A stretch of 37,337 nucleotides of DNA from Clostridiales bacterium (GCA_004557655.1 SFGJ01000015.1:1-37337); one strand, 5' to 3'; numbered from the stretch's first letter, positions 15,630 to 24,940 are shown. Numbers and translations: made by a program. Notes: generated by a model not told the origin, from the sequence alone.

Positions 15630-16850
15630 ATGAGAATCTGGCTCATCAACCACTATGCCGTCCCGCCCCGGTATTACCCTCTGGCACGGCAGAACTATTT
15701 TGCCAAATACCTGATGCGGGCAGGTCACGAGGTGACCATCTTTGCCGCCAGCACGGTGCACAATTCCGATCTGAACCTCATTGAGGACGACACCCCCTAT
15801 CGGGAGGATGTGGTGGATGGGGTGCATTATGTGCTCATCCGCTGCAAGAGCTACCACGGCAATGGGGTTTCCCGTATCCTGAATATGCTGGAGTTTGCCC
15901 GGAAGCTGCCGGGAGTTTGCAATAAATATCCCCGGCCCGACGCCATTGTGGCCACCTCCATGCCCCCCATGTCCTGCGCGGCGGGCATCAAACTGGCCCG
16001 GAAGTACGGCTGTCGGGGCATCGCCGAGATTGCCGACCTCTGGCCGGAGAGCATTGTGGCCTATGGTATTGCCGGGCCCCGCAACCCGGCGGTTTTGTAT
16101 CTGCGCCGCCTGGAGAAGTGGATCTACAAGAAGGCCGACGCCGTGGTGTTCACCATGGAGGGTGCTTACGACTATATCCTTGAGCAGGGCTGGGAGCGGG
16201 AGATCCCCCGCAGCAAGGTGCATTACATCAACAACGGTGTGGATCTGGAGCAGTTCCGCTACAACCGTGAGCATTTCACCGTGGATGATCCCGATCTCAC
16301 CGATCCGGACACCTTTAAGGTGATCTACACCGGCTCGATCCGCAAGGTCAACAATCTGGGGCTGCTGCTGGATGCCGCCAAGGAGCTGCGCGATCCCCGT
16401 GTGCGCTTTTTGATCTGGGGCGACGGCGATGAGCGCGAGGCGCTGCAGCAGCGTGTGGCGGAGGAGAACATCTCCAATGTGGTGTTCAAAGGACGCGTGG
16501 AAAAGAAATACGTGCCCTACATCACCTCCTGCGCCGATCTGAACATCGCACACAACACCCCCTCTTCTCTGTTCCGCTTCGGCATCAGCTTTAATAAGCT
16601 GTTTGACTATCTGGCGGCAGGAAAACCCGTGTTGTCGGACTTCCCCTGTCCGTACAACCCCGCTGTGCTGCTGCACGCCAGCTTATGCGTGGACGATCCC
16701 ACAGCACAGAACATCGCGCAGGCCGTGACGCAGGTCGCCGCTATGGAGCGCGAGCAGTACAACGAATTGTGCAGCAATGCCGAAAAAGCCGCTGTGGAAT
16801 ACGATTTCCGCAACCTGACAAATAAGCTTTTGCAGGTCATCAACGGCTGA
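15630..16850 (+). CDS. Glycosyltransferase family 4 (WbuB-like)
   Basis: A 406-residue GT-B glycosyltransferase. The N-terminal MRIWLINHYAVPPRYYPLARQNYFAKYL and the loop around IVATSMPPMS are typical of WbuB-like GT4 enzymes that work on amino sugars. The C-terminal half has VIYTGSIRKVNNLGLLLDAAKEL and the nucleotide-sugar binding stretch FNKLFDYLAAGKPVL. It probably adds the second sugar to the lipid-linked intermediate. AAGGAG lies 10 bases before the ATG at 15630, eight bases after the previous stop. The donor sugar cannot be inferred with confidence. Confidence 0.85.
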   Translation: MRIWLINHYAVPPRYYPLARQNYFAKYLMRAGHEVTIFAASTVHNSDLNLIEDDTPYREDVVDGVHYVLIRCKSYHGNGVSRILNMLEFARKLPGVCNKYPRPDAIVATSMPPMSCAAGIKLARKYGCRGIAEIADLWPESIVAYGIAGPRNPAVLYLRRLEKWIYKKADAVVFTMEGAYDYILEQGWEREIPRSKVHYINNGVDLEQFRYNREHFTVDDPDLTDPDTFKVIYTGSIRKVNNLGLLLDAAKELRDPRVRFLIWGDGDEREALQQRVAEENISNVVFKGRVEKKYVPYITSCADLNIAHNTPSSLFRFGISFNKLFDYLAAGKPVLSDFPCPYNPAVLLHASLCVDDPTAQNIAQAVTQVAAMEREQYNELCSNAEKAAVEYDFRNLTNKLLQVING

Positions 16851-16890
16851 ACGCGGCATCATACGCCTGCTAATTCCCCAAGGAGAGTTT

Positions 16891-17619
16891 ATGATGCAAT
16901 TCACATACGCAGCATACCGTGAGCTGATCGCGCTGCTGAAAGCGCAGAACTACCGCTTCTGCGGCTACTTCGACCACGAGGGTGCTGACAAGCGGGTCAT
17001 CCTGCGCCACGACATCGATTACAGTATGGAGCGCGCCGTCAAGCTGGCGCAGGTGGAGCAGGAGGAGGGCGTACGGTCCACCTATTTTGCGCTGCTGCGC
17101 ACGGATTTTTACAATCCTGCCTCCAAGCATATGACCGATATGCTGCAGCAGATCCGCGGTATGGGACACGAAGTGGGACTCCACTTTGACGAGGTTGCCT
17201 ATGAGGGCTGCAGCGCCGAGGAATTGCCCGGGCTGATCCGGCGCGAGGCCAAGCTGCTGGGCGACATCTGCGACTTCCCCATCCGCTGCTTCTCTATGCA
17301 CCGCCCCAACCGCCTGACACTGGAAAAGGATCTGCAGGTGGAGGGGTTGGTCAACTCCTACGGGCAGGAGTTCTTCCGCGACTTTAAATATCTGTCTGAC
17401 AGCCGCCGCAACTGGCGTGAGCCGGTACTGGATATCATCCGCAGCGGCCAGTATGACAAGCTCCACATCCTGACCCACGCCTTCTGGTACGGCGAGCAGG
17501 AGGAGACCATCCACACTGCGGTCAAGCGCTTTGTCCGCAGCGCCAATCTGGATCGTTATGACCAGATGGCACAAAATATCCGCAGTATCGAAGAGCTTGT
17601 ACGCAAAGACGAGGTTTGA
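16891..17619 (+). CDS. Polysaccharide deacetylase-like protein (cytosolic)
   Basis: A 242-residue protein with features of the carbohydrate esterase 4 (NodB) fold. RHDIDYS (His40, Asp41, Asp43) resembles motif 1, GLHFDE holds His98, and SMHRPNR holds His137. There is no signal peptide or membrane helix, so it should act inside the cell, unlike wall deacetylases. It sits 3 bases before an LpxD-like acyltransferase, and the pair could remove and replace an acyl group on a sugar precursor. A hydrolase with another substrate is possible. AAGGAGAG precedes the ATG. Confidence 0.65.
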   Translation: MMQFTYAAYRELIALLKAQNYRFCGYFDHEGADKRVILRHDIDYSMERAVKLAQVEQEEGVRSTYFALLRTDFYNPASKHMTDMLQQIRGMGHEVGLHFDEVAYEGCSAEELPGLIRREAKLLGDICDFPIRCFSMHRPNRLTLEKDLQVEGLVNSYGQEFFRDFKYLSDSRRNWREPVLDIIRSGQYDKLHILTHAFWYGEQEETIHTAVKRFVRSANLDRYDQMAQNIRSIEELVRKDEV

Positions 17620-17622
17620 TCT

Positions 17623-18522
17623 ATGCAAATATCCGATATTCTGCTCTTTTTGCATCAGGAGGGCATCCCCTTTACCTTCCGCGGCAACGAGAACGAAACC
17701 GTCGAGGGGTTTTCCTCTCTGGCACACTATAAAAGCGGCAGTATGACGTGGGTCAAGAAGGCAGAAAATCTGCCGCAGGGCGCGGATCTCAGTCAGATCC
17801 GTCTGGCCATCGTTTCCGAGGATGTGGAGGGCAATTTTGCCAACACCATCACCTCCCCCCTTTCCCGCCGCGCTTTCTTCAGCACACTGGAGCATTTCTA
17901 TACCCCCGCCGAGTGCGCACCTGCCATCGGTGAGAACACCTACCTCTCGCCGCAGGTAAAGCTGGGAAAGAATGTGCGCATCGGACACAACTGCTCGCTG
18001 GATGGCCAGATCACCATCGGCGACAACGCTGTGATCGGCAGCAATGTGACCATAGTAAACCGGGTGATCATCGGCGAAGGCACCGAGATCCGCTCCGGCG
18101 TGGTGATCGGACACGACGACAGCATCAGCTACACCGAGGATGCGCACCACAACAAGCTCCCCATCCGCCATTTCGGCGGCGTGTGGATCGGCAGAAATGT
18201 GATGATCGGCGAAAACAGTACCGTTTGCCGCGGCACACTGGATGACACCTACATCGGTGACGGTGTCCGGCTGGACGCGCTGACCCAGGTTTCCCACAAC
18301 TGCCGCTTCGAAAAGAACTCCGTGGCCGTGGGCGGCTGCCGCTTCTTCGGCAGCGTCACGGTGGAGGAGGGTGCCTATCTGGTGGGCGCACTGGTGCGCA
18401 ACCAGTGCCGCATCGGCAAGGAGGCCGTTGTTGGTATGGGCGCCGTTGTGATCAAAAATGTTGAAAACAATCAAACCGTGGTGGGCAATCCCGCCAAACC
18501 GTTTGTAAAGAAAGAAGGATAA
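17623..18522 (+). CDS. LpxD-like left-handed beta-helix acyltransferase
   Basis: A 299-residue protein of hexapeptide repeats. An N-terminal domain (1-100) resembles the uridine-binding domain of LpxD. Repeats then run from about residue 105 to 285 (VKLGKN VRIGHN ... ITIGDN AVIGSN). The segment IGENSTVCRGTLDDTYIGDGVRLDALTQVSHN closely follows LpxD, with the catalytic His at 225. LpxD acylates UDP-GlcN derivatives for lipid A, but this organism looks Gram-positive, so the likely job is N-acylation of an amino-sugar nucleotide for the polysaccharide. It is tightly placed between the deacetylase-like gene and the aminotransferase gene. Confidence 0.8.
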   Translation: MQISDILLFLHQEGIPFTFRGNENETVEGFSSLAHYKSGSMTWVKKAENLPQGADLSQIRLAIVSEDVEGNFANTITSPLSRRAFFSTLEHFYTPAECAPAIGENTYLSPQVKLGKNVRIGHNCSLDGQITIGDNAVIGSNVTIVNRVIIGEGTEIRSGVVIGHDDSISYTEDAHHNKLPIRHFGGVWIGRNVMIGENSTVCRGTLDDTYIGDGVRLDALTQVSHNCRFEKNSVAVGGCRFFGSVTVEEGAYLVGALVRNQCRIGKEAVVGMGAVVIKNVENNQTVVGNPAKPFVKKEG

Positions 18523-18526
18523 TGAT

Positions 18527-19654
18527 ATGCAATTTATCGATTTGAAAGCACAGTATGCCGCTTTGAAAGAGGAGATCAACGCCAACATCCAGTCCGTGCT
18601 GGACGCTGCACAGTTTATCAGCGGCCCGCAGGTGAAGGAGCTGGAGCAGCAGCTGGCCGCCTTTGTGGGCCGCAAGCACTGCATCACCTGCGCCAACGGC
18701 ACCGATGCCCTGCAGATTGCCTACATGGTGGCGGGCGTGGGACAGGGGGACGCTGTGTTCTGCCCGGACATGACCTTCATCTCTTCCACGGAGCCTTCCA
18801 AGATGTTCGGCGCGTCCTCCGTGTTCTGCGACATCACCGCCGATACCTACACACTGTGCCCCGAAAGTCTGGAGCGCCAGATCAAGGCGGTGCTGGCCGA
18901 GGGCAAGCTGACGCCCAAGGCTGTGGTGGCCGTGGATATTTTGGGTAACCCCTGCGACTACGACACCATCGCCCCCATCTGCGAGAAGTACGGCCTCATT
19001 CTCATCGAGGACGCCGCCCAGGCCTTCGGTGCGTCCAATAAGGGCCGCAAGTGCTGTTCCTTCGGCACTATCGCCACCACTTCGTTTTTCCCGGCCAAGC
19101 CTCTGGGCTGCTACGGTGACGGCGGCGCCATCTTCACCGATGACGACGAGATCGCAGATCTGTGCCGCTCCATCTGCGTGCACGGCAAGGGTCCCGGCGG
19201 CAAGTATGACAACATCCGCGTGGGTATGAACTCCCGCCTTGACACGCTGCAGGCAGCCATCCTGCTGCCCAAGTTCCGCGCGCTGGCGGACTACGAGGTG
19301 GATGCCCGTCAGGTGGTGGCAGGCCGCTACAACACCGCCTTTGCCGGCAAGTGCGTCACCCCCTTCGTGATGGACGGCTGCGTGTCCGTGTGGGCGCAGT
19401 ACGCCGCGCTGGCTGCCGATACCGAGCAGCGCGACCGCGTGATCGCACACCTGAAGGAAAAGAACATCCCCAATATGATCTACTATCCCACCCCCCAGCA
19501 CGCGCTGCCGGTGTTCCGCCATGAGCCCACCTACGGCGAGGAATTCCGCAACGCCAACGACTACTGCGCGCGCACCTTCTCCCTGCCCATGCACCCCTAC
19601 CTGAGCGCAGAGGAGCAGCAGCTGGTGATCGACGCCGTACTGGAGGCGCTGTGA
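18527..19654 (+). CDS. wbpE: UDP-3-keto-GlcNAcA aminotransferase (WbpE/WlbC type)
   Basis: A 375-residue DegT-family aminotransferase. The opening MQFIDLKAQYAALKEEINANI and the segment LIEDAAQAFGAS are typical of WbpE/WlbC enzymes, with the PLP lysine Lys191 in SFFPAKPLGCYGDGGA. These transfer an amino group from glutamate to C3 of UDP-2-acetamido-3-keto-glucuronic acid. The gene is followed by the acetyltransferase and dehydrogenase genes of the same pathway, which strongly supports the assignment. The stop overlaps the next start (TGATG). Confidence 0.88.
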   Translation: MQFIDLKAQYAALKEEINANIQSVLDAAQFISGPQVKELEQQLAAFVGRKHCITCANGTDALQIAYMVAGVGQGDAVFCPDMTFISSTEPSKMFGASSVFCDITADTYTLCPESLERQIKAVLAEGKLTPKAVVAVDILGNPCDYDTIAPICEKYGLILIEDAAQAFGASNKGRKCCSFGTIATTSFFPAKPLGCYGDGGAIFTDDDEIADLCRSICVHGKGPGGKYDNIRVGMNSRLDTLQAAILLPKFRALADYEVDARQVVAGRYNTAFAGKCVTPFVMDGCVSVWAQYAALAADTEQRDRVIAHLKEKNIPNMIYYPTPQHALPVFRHEPTYGEEFRNANDYCARTFSLPMHPYLSAEEQQLVIDAVLEAL

Positions 19655-20232
19655 TGGAGAAGAATTATTTCGCCCACGAGTCCAGCTATGTGGATGAGGG
19701 CTGCCAGATCGGTGAGGGCACCAAGATCTGGCACTTCTCCCACGTGATGAAGGGCTGCACCGTCGGCAAGCGCTGCAACATCGGGCAGAACGTGGTGATC
19801 TCCCCCGGCGTGGTGCTGGGTGAGGGCGTCAAGATCCAGAACAACGTATCCGTCTACACCGGCGTGATCTGTGAAGACGGCGTGTTTCTGGGCCCCTCCT
19901 GCGTGTTCACCAACGTGATCAACCCCCGCGCTTTCATCGAGCGCAAGGATGAATATCGCAAGACCACTGTGAAAAAGGGCGCCAGCATCGGCGCCAACGC
20001 CACCATCGTCTGCGGACACGACATCGGCAGATATGCCTTTGTCGGCGCCGGCAGCGTGGTGACCCGCGATGTACCCGACTACGCTATGGTATACGGCACC
20101 CCCGCCAAGGTGATGGGCTATGTGTGCCAATGCGGCGGCAAACTGCATTTTACAGACGGCAAGGCTACCTGCGCCGCCTGCGGCAAGAATTATCAGATGA
20201 ATGAAAACAACATTGTAGAGGAGATCGATTGA
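19654..20232 (+). CDS. wbpD: UDP-GlcNAc3NA N-acetyltransferase (WbpD/WlbB type)
   Basis: A 192-residue left-handed beta-helix acetyltransferase. It opens with YFAHESSYVDEGCQIGEGTKIWHFSHVM and contains the FTNVINPRAFIERKDEYRKT loop, both hallmarks of WbpD/WlbB, which acetylate the 3-amino group of UDP-2-acetamido-3-amino-2,3-dideoxyglucuronic acid. The C-terminus carries an extra zinc-ribbon-like CQCGGKLHF..CAACGKNY, as in some relatives. The ATG at 19654 overlaps the previous stop, giving tight coupling to wbpE. Confidence 0.9.
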   Translation: MEKNYFAHESSYVDEGCQIGEGTKIWHFSHVMKGCTVGKRCNIGQNVVISPGVVLGEGVKIQNNVSVYTGVICEDGVFLGPSCVFTNVINPRAFIERKDEYRKTTVKKGASIGANATIVCGHDIGRYAFVGAGSVVTRDVPDYAMVYGTPAKVMGYVCQCGGKLHFTDGKATCAACGKNYQMNENNIVEEID

Positions 20233-20233
20233 T

Positions 20234-21553
20234 ATGACGATGAAGGAAAAACTGATTGAGAAAATTCAGAATAAAACCCTGACCATGGGCGTGTGCGGTC
20301 TGGGCTATGTGGGTCTGCCTCTGGCAGTGGACAAGGCACGCCACGGCTTCAAGACCATCGGTTTTGACGTGCAGCAGGAAAAGGTGGATCTGGTCAACGC
20401 CGGTCAGAACTACATCGGCGATGTGGTGGATGCCGAGCTGGCAGAGCTGGTGCAGAGCGGTATGCTCAGCGCTACCACCGATTTCTCCAAGGTCTGCGAT
20501 GTGGACTTTATCGCCATCTGCGTCCCCACCCCTCTGGATGCCCACCAGCAGCCTGACATCAGCTATGTGAAGAACTCCACCATCGAGATCGCCAAGTATC
20601 TCAAGCCCGGCACCATGGTGGTGCTGGAGTCCACCACCTATCCCGGCACCACCGAGGAGCTGCTCAAGCCCATTCTGGAGCAGGGCAGCGGTCTCAAGTG
20701 CGGTGAGGACTTCTATCTGGGCTTCTCCCCCGAGCGCGTGGATCCGGGCAATCTGGTGTACAAGACCAGCAACACCCCCAAGGTGGTGGGCGCCATCGGT
20801 GACGACGCCGCCGAGGTGATCTCTATGGTCTACCGCGCCATTCTCGAGGGCGATGTGCATACCGTGTCCTCCCCCGCCGTGGCGGAGATGGAGAAGATCC
20901 TGGAGAACACCTACCGCAACATCAACATTGGCCTTGTCAACGAGCTGGCCATTCTGTGCAACAAGATGGGCATCAACATCTGGGAGGTCATCGACGCTGC
21001 CAAGACCAAGCCCTACGGCTTCCAGGCCTTCTATCCCGGCCCCGGTCTGGGCGGTCACTGCATCCCTCTGGATCCCTACTACCTGAGCTGGAAGGCACGC
21101 GAGTTCGGCTTCCACACCTCTATGATCGAGGCTTCCATGATGATCAACGACCGGATGCCCGAGTACACCGTGGAGCGCAGCGGCAAGATCCTCAACCGCC
21201 ACAAGAAGGCACTCAACGGCGCCAAGGTGCTGGTGCTGGGCGTGGCCTATAAGCAGGACATCGACGACTACCGCGAGAGTCCCGCCATCCACGTCATCGA
21301 GGAGTTCCACAAGACCGGCGCCAACGTGGACTTCTACGATCCCTTTGTACCCAAGTACCGTGAGAAGGGTCAGTGGTTCGAGGGTCTCAAGGAGATCTCC
21401 CCCGAGATCATCCGCACTTACGATCTGGTCATCATCACCACCGGTCACACCACCGTGGACTATGAGATGGTCTGCTCCGCCGGTGTGCCCGTGTTCGACT
21501 GCAAGAATGTGACCAAGAATATCGAAAACAAGGAAAACATCGAGGTGCTGTAA
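20234..21553 (+). CDS. wbpA: UDP-N-acetylglucosamine 6-dehydrogenase (WbpA type)
   Basis: A 439-residue nucleotide-sugar dehydrogenase. The NAD-binding motif is GVCGLGYVGLPLAVDKA, the catalytic cysteine is Cys276 in GGHCIPLDPYYLSWK, and ICVPTPLD and FSPERVDPGN are in their usual places. Length and sequence fit the UDP-GlcNAc/ManNAc 6-dehydrogenase group (WbpA/WecC) and it takes UDP-GlcNAc to UDP-GlcNAcA in two oxidations. It would supply the first step of the WbpA-B-E-D pathway. GAGGAG lies 10 bases before the ATG at 20234. Codon choice here is strikingly GC-rich and regular, suggesting strong expression. Confidence 0.92.
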   Translation: MTMKEKLIEKIQNKTLTMGVCGLGYVGLPLAVDKARHGFKTIGFDVQQEKVDLVNAGQNYIGDVVDAELAELVQSGMLSATTDFSKVCDVDFIAICVPTPLDAHQQPDISYVKNSTIEIAKYLKPGTMVVLESTTYPGTTEELLKPILEQGSGLKCGEDFYLGFSPERVDPGNLVYKTSNTPKVVGAIGDDAAEVISMVYRAILEGDVHTVSSPAVAEMEKILENTYRNINIGLVNELAILCNKMGINIWEVIDAAKTKPYGFQAFYPGPGLGGHCIPLDPYYLSWKAREFGFHTSMIEASMMINDRMPEYTVERSGKILNRHKKALNGAKVLVLGVAYKQDIDDYRESPAIHVIEEFHKTGANVDFYDPFVPKYREKGQWFEGLKEISPEIIRTYDLVIITTGHTTVDYEMVCSAGVPVFDCKNVTKNIENKENIEVL

Positions 21554-21574
21554 CAGGCACGCAAGGAGCATTTT

Positions 21575-22690
21575 ATGATCAAGGTTTGCCACATGACCAG
21601 CGCCCACGACGGTGAGGATATCCGTATCTTCCACAAGGAATGTATGTCACTGGCGCGGGCCGGTTATGATGTGTATCTGGTGCAGCCGGGCGAAAGCTAT
21701 GAGAAAAACGGCGTGCATCTGGTGGGCACGGGCGCAAAGGCGCGCGGTCGTCTGGAGCGCTTTCTCCACGGCGCAAAAAACACCTACCGCAAGGCGCTGG
21801 AGGTGGACGCAGATGTCTATCATCTCCACGATCCGGAGCTGCTGAGCTACGGATTGAAGCTGAAACGGCGGGGCAAAAAGGTGATTTTCGACAGCCACGA
21901 GTTCTATGCCCAGCAGATTATGGAGAAAGCCTACATCCCCGCTTTCTGCCGCGGTCTTGTTTCCAAGGTCTACGATCTGTATCAGAAATATATCCTGCGC
22001 CGGCTGGACGGTCTGGTTTTCCCCTGCCTGCTGGAAGGACGCAATCCCTTTGAGGGCTGCTGCCCGCATATCGCCATCGTGGACAATGTACCGATGCTGC
22101 ACGAATTATACGAGCACTACGATCCTTCCGCCGTCAAATATGAGCGCAGCGTCTGCCAGATCGGCAGCCTGACCCATATCCGCGGCATCACCCATCTGAT
22201 CCGCGCAGCAGGAAAAGCGGACTGCACTTTGTATTTGGGCGGCGTATTTGAATCTCCCGAGTATGAGGCGCAGCTGCGCGCGATGCCGGAATTCCAAAAC
22301 GTGGTCTATCTTGGCAAACTGGATCGCCCGCAGGTGCTGGAAACGCTGCAGCACTGCCGGATCGGCGCCGCTACGCTGCTGAATGTGGGACAGTATGACA
22401 CGGCGTGGAATCTGTCCACCAAGGTCTTTGAGCAGATGTCGCTGGCACTGCCCGTGATTTTGAACCGATACCCCTACAACGATATGATGGTGGAAAAATA
22501 CCGGTTCGGCATCTGCGTGGATCCTTCCAACGTGGATGAGATCGCCGAGGCCATCCGCTATCTGCTGGACAATCCGGACGAGGCGAGGCGCATGGGCGAA
22601 AACGGACGGCGCGCCGTCCGCGAGGAGTTCAACTGGGGCGTGGAGGAGCAAAAGCTCTTCGCACTTTATGAAGATATTCTGAAAGATTAA
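21575..22690 (+). CDS. Glycosyltransferase, GT-B fold (GT4-like)
   Basis: A 371-residue glycosyltransferase. The N-terminal MIKVCHMTSAHDGEDIRIFHKECMSLARAGYDV and YHLHDPELL are typical of a GT4-like group seen in exopolysaccharide clusters. The C-terminal domain carries CQIGSLTHIRGITHLI and a donor-binding stretch NLSTKVFEQMSLALPVI. It would extend the repeat unit at the cytoplasmic face. Its gene splits wbpA from wbpB, so it may add the diacetamido-uronic acid (inference). AAGGAG precedes the ATG. Confidence 0.82.
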   Translation: MIKVCHMTSAHDGEDIRIFHKECMSLARAGYDVYLVQPGESYEKNGVHLVGTGAKARGRLERFLHGAKNTYRKALEVDADVYHLHDPELLSYGLKLKRRGKKVIFDSHEFYAQQIMEKAYIPAFCRGLVSKVYDLYQKYILRRLDGLVFPCLLEGRNPFEGCCPHIAIVDNVPMLHELYEHYDPSAVKYERSVCQIGSLTHIRGITHLIRAAGKADCTLYLGGVFESPEYEAQLRAMPEFQNVVYLGKLDRPQVLETLQHCRIGAATLLNVGQYDTAWNLSTKVFEQMSLALPVILNRYPYNDMMVEKYRFGICVDPSNVDEIAEAIRYLLDNPDEARRMGENGRRAVREEFNWGVEEQKLFALYEDILKD

Positions 22691-22703
22691 AGGAGAATCC
22701 GAT

Positions 22704-23783
22704 ATGAATTATGCACTGATCGGCTGCGGCCGTATTGCTGTGAATCACATGAAGGCCGCCATCAACAACAAGCTGGAGATCGTCGCCGTGTGCGATGTGC
22801 TGCCGGAGAAAATGGAGGCGCTGCTGGCCAAGTACGACCTGCAGAACGACGCGTCCATCAAGCGTTACACCGACTATAAGAAAATGCTGGCGGAAAATGA
22901 CATCACCCTGGCCTCCATTGCCACCGAGAGCGGCATCCATGCCGAGATCGCCCTTTATTGCATTGACCACGGTGTGAACGTCATCATCGAAAAGCCCATG
23001 GCCATGAATATGGACGACGCGGAGGAGATCGTCCGCCGCAGCGCGGAAAAGGGTGTGAAGGTCTCCGCTTGCCACCAGAACCGCTTCAATGTGGCCATTC
23101 AGCAGATGCGCAAGGCCCTGGAGTCCGGCCGTTTCGGCAAGATTTCCCACGGCTCCATCCATGTCCGCTGGAACCGGGACCACAGCTACTATGACCAGGC
23201 CTCCTGGCGGGGCACCTGGGCCCAGGACGGCGGCTGCCTGATGAATCAGTGCATCCACGGCATCGACCTGCTGCGCTGGATGATGGGCGACGAGGTGGAA
23301 GAAGTCTACGGCGTCACCAAGCAGCAGTTCCACGATTATCTGGAGTGCGAGGACATCGGCATGGCCGTGGTGAAGTTCAAGAACGGCGCCGTGGGCACCA
23401 TCGAGGGCACCACCAATGTCTACCCCAAGAACCTGGAGGAGACTCTCTACCTCTTCGGCGAGACCGGCACCGTGAAGATCGGCGGCACCTCCACCAATAA
23501 CATTGATGTGTGGAACTTTGCCGATGAGACCGAGGACGACCAAAAGAACAAGGGTCTGCAGGAGGCCACCAGCAATGTCTACGGCAACGGTCACACCAGC
23601 CTCTTTGCCGACATGATGGACGCCATCGAGCATGACCGTAAGCCCTATGTGGACGCCGTGGCCGGACGCAATGCCCTGGAGATGATCCTGGCCATCTATC
23701 AGTCCGCCGCCACCGGCAAGCCCGTAAAGCTGCCCCTTTCTCATGTGGCCAGCACGGACTTTACGGGTAGATTTGACAGATGA
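22704..23783 (+). CDS. wbpB: UDP-GlcNAcA 3-dehydrogenase, Gfo/Idh/MocA family (WbpB/WlbA type)
   Basis: A 359-residue oxidoreductase. The Rossmann start is YALIGCGRIAVNHMKA, the substrate-handling motif is EKPMAMN (Glu96-Lys97-Pro98), and the C-terminal alpha/beta domain contains WRGTWAQDGGCLMNQCIHGIDLLRWMMG, typical of WbpB/WlbA. These enzymes oxidise C3 of UDP-GlcNAcA for the aminotransferase WbpE. It completes the set with wbpA, wbpE and wbpD. The stop overlaps the next start by an ATGA arrangement. Confidence 0.9.
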   Translation: MNYALIGCGRIAVNHMKAAINNKLEIVAVCDVLPEKMEALLAKYDLQNDASIKRYTDYKKMLAENDITLASIATESGIHAEIALYCIDHGVNVIIEKPMAMNMDDAEEIVRRSAEKGVKVSACHQNRFNVAIQQMRKALESGRFGKISHGSIHVRWNRDHSYYDQASWRGTWAQDGGCLMNQCIHGIDLLRWMMGDEVEEVYGVTKQQFHDYLECEDIGMAVVKFKNGAVGTIEGTTNVYPKNLEETLYLFGETGTVKIGGTSTNNIDVWNFADETEDDQKNKGLQEATSNVYGNGHTSLFADMMDAIEHDRKPYVDAVAGRNALEMILAIYQSAATGKPVKLPLSHVASTDFTGRFDR

Positions 23784-24940
23784 ATATCTTAATTGTTTGC
23801 CATGCTGGAATGTATCAGGATCTATCCTCTTCGTTCATCCATGCACAGGCCGAGGCATATGCGGCGCTGGGGCACAGAGTGCGGGCGATCGTCACGAATC
23901 CCTTTGGTAAAACAGACCGCTCCGGTCAGCGCTTTTTTCCTGCTGTGACCGTGCAGAATGTGTCTGGCGTGGAGATAGTGGACATGCGCACCATATCTTT
24001 ATCAAATTTTGGAGAAAAGGGGCTGAATCTTTTCTTTGCAAAGTTGACAGCATGGTTACATTTTCCAAAGATCCTTTCCGATTTTCGACCCAATGTGATT
24101 CATGCTCACACTCTAGGAACGGACAGCGCTTTGGGCGCGTGGCTGAAAAAAAAGCTACAATGCCCGCTGATTGTTACCACGCACGGCTCTGACACCTCTG
24201 TCCGTGTTGAACAGGGCCGTGCGGCTGAGCTGAAGCCTCTTTGTGACGGCGCTGATCACATTGTCGCTGTCAGTTCTGCACTGGCCGGGAAGCTGAAAAC
24301 CTGTGGGACAAAAACTCCTATCACGGTTATATTGAATGGCTTCCGTGTACAAGCACTTTCCACTCCTTCATTTGAGGATAGGGTGCCATATTCCATTGTG
24401 CAGGTGGCGCACTTGATAAAACAAAAGCACTTTGATACCACGCTCCACGCTTTTGCGCAGCTTAAAATGAAATATCCCACTGCCTGCTTTACGATTATCG
24501 GTCAAGGGGGAGAGCGAGGACTTCTGGAGTCTTTGGCAGAAGACCTTGGCGTCAGAGGCTCTGTTCGTTTCATGGGTCAGATGCCAAACGAAGTTGTTAT
24601 GTCCGAGATGGCAAAAGCGCAGTTCTTCTGCATGCCCAGTGTGCGGGAGGGCTTTGGAATCGTATATTTGGAGGCCATGGCCTCCGGCTGCATCACCATC
24701 GGCACCGAGGGGGAGGGTATTGCCGACCTCATAGAAAACGGCAAAAACGGCTTCCTGGTGCCGCCGGAGGATCCAAAGGCAATTGTGCGGGCAATAAGCT
24801 GGTGCATAGAGCATCCGAATGATGTTGCTGCAATTGCGGAGCAAGGCATACAGGATGCGCGAGAGTTGACTTGGAAAAAGAACGCAGAAACTTATATAAA
24901 GTTATTTACCAAGCAGATTGAAAGAGAGATGATAAAATGA
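23780..24940 (+). CDS. Glycosyltransferase family 4
   Basis: A 386-residue GT4 enzyme. The N-terminal half has VIHAHTLGTDSALGAWLKKKLQCPLIVTTHGSD, and the C-terminal half shows IIGQGGERGLLESLAE and the E-x7-E region REGFGIVYLEAMASGC (around residue 290), the classic GT4 donor site. Composition shifts here towards AT compared with the genes upstream, and continues so through wzy and wzx. Start and stop overlap both neighbours by ATGA, so translation is coupled. Donor and acceptor are unknown. Confidence 0.88.
   Translation: MNILIVCHAGMYQDLSSSFIHAQAEAYAALGHRVRAIVTNPFGKTDRSGQRFFPAVTVQNVSGVEIVDMRTISLSNFGEKGLNLFFAKLTAWLHFPKILSDFRPNVIHAHTLGTDSALGAWLKKKLQCPLIVTTHGSDTSVRVEQGRAAELKPLCDGADHIVAVSSALAGKLKTCGTKTPITVILNGFRVQALSTPSFEDRVPYSIVQVAHLIKQKHFDTTLHAFAQLKMKYPTACFTIIGQGGERGLLESLAEDLGVRGSVRFMGQMPNEVVMSEMAKAQFFCMPSVREGFGIVYLEAMASGCITIGTEGEGIADLIENGKNGFLVPPEDPKAIVRAISWCIEHPNDVAAIAEQGIQDARELTWKKNAETYIKLFTKQIEREMIK

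Noticed and set aside
16870..18702. A 610-codon minus-strand frame in the polysaccharide operon
   Set aside because: It lies opposite two clear genes (deacetylase-like and LpxD-like) that have ribosome binding sites and motifs. It is a codon-bias artefact.
20165..21634. A 489-codon minus-strand frame opposite wbpA
   Set aside because: wbpA has all catalytic motifs. The opposite frame is a shadow produced by regular GC-rich codons.
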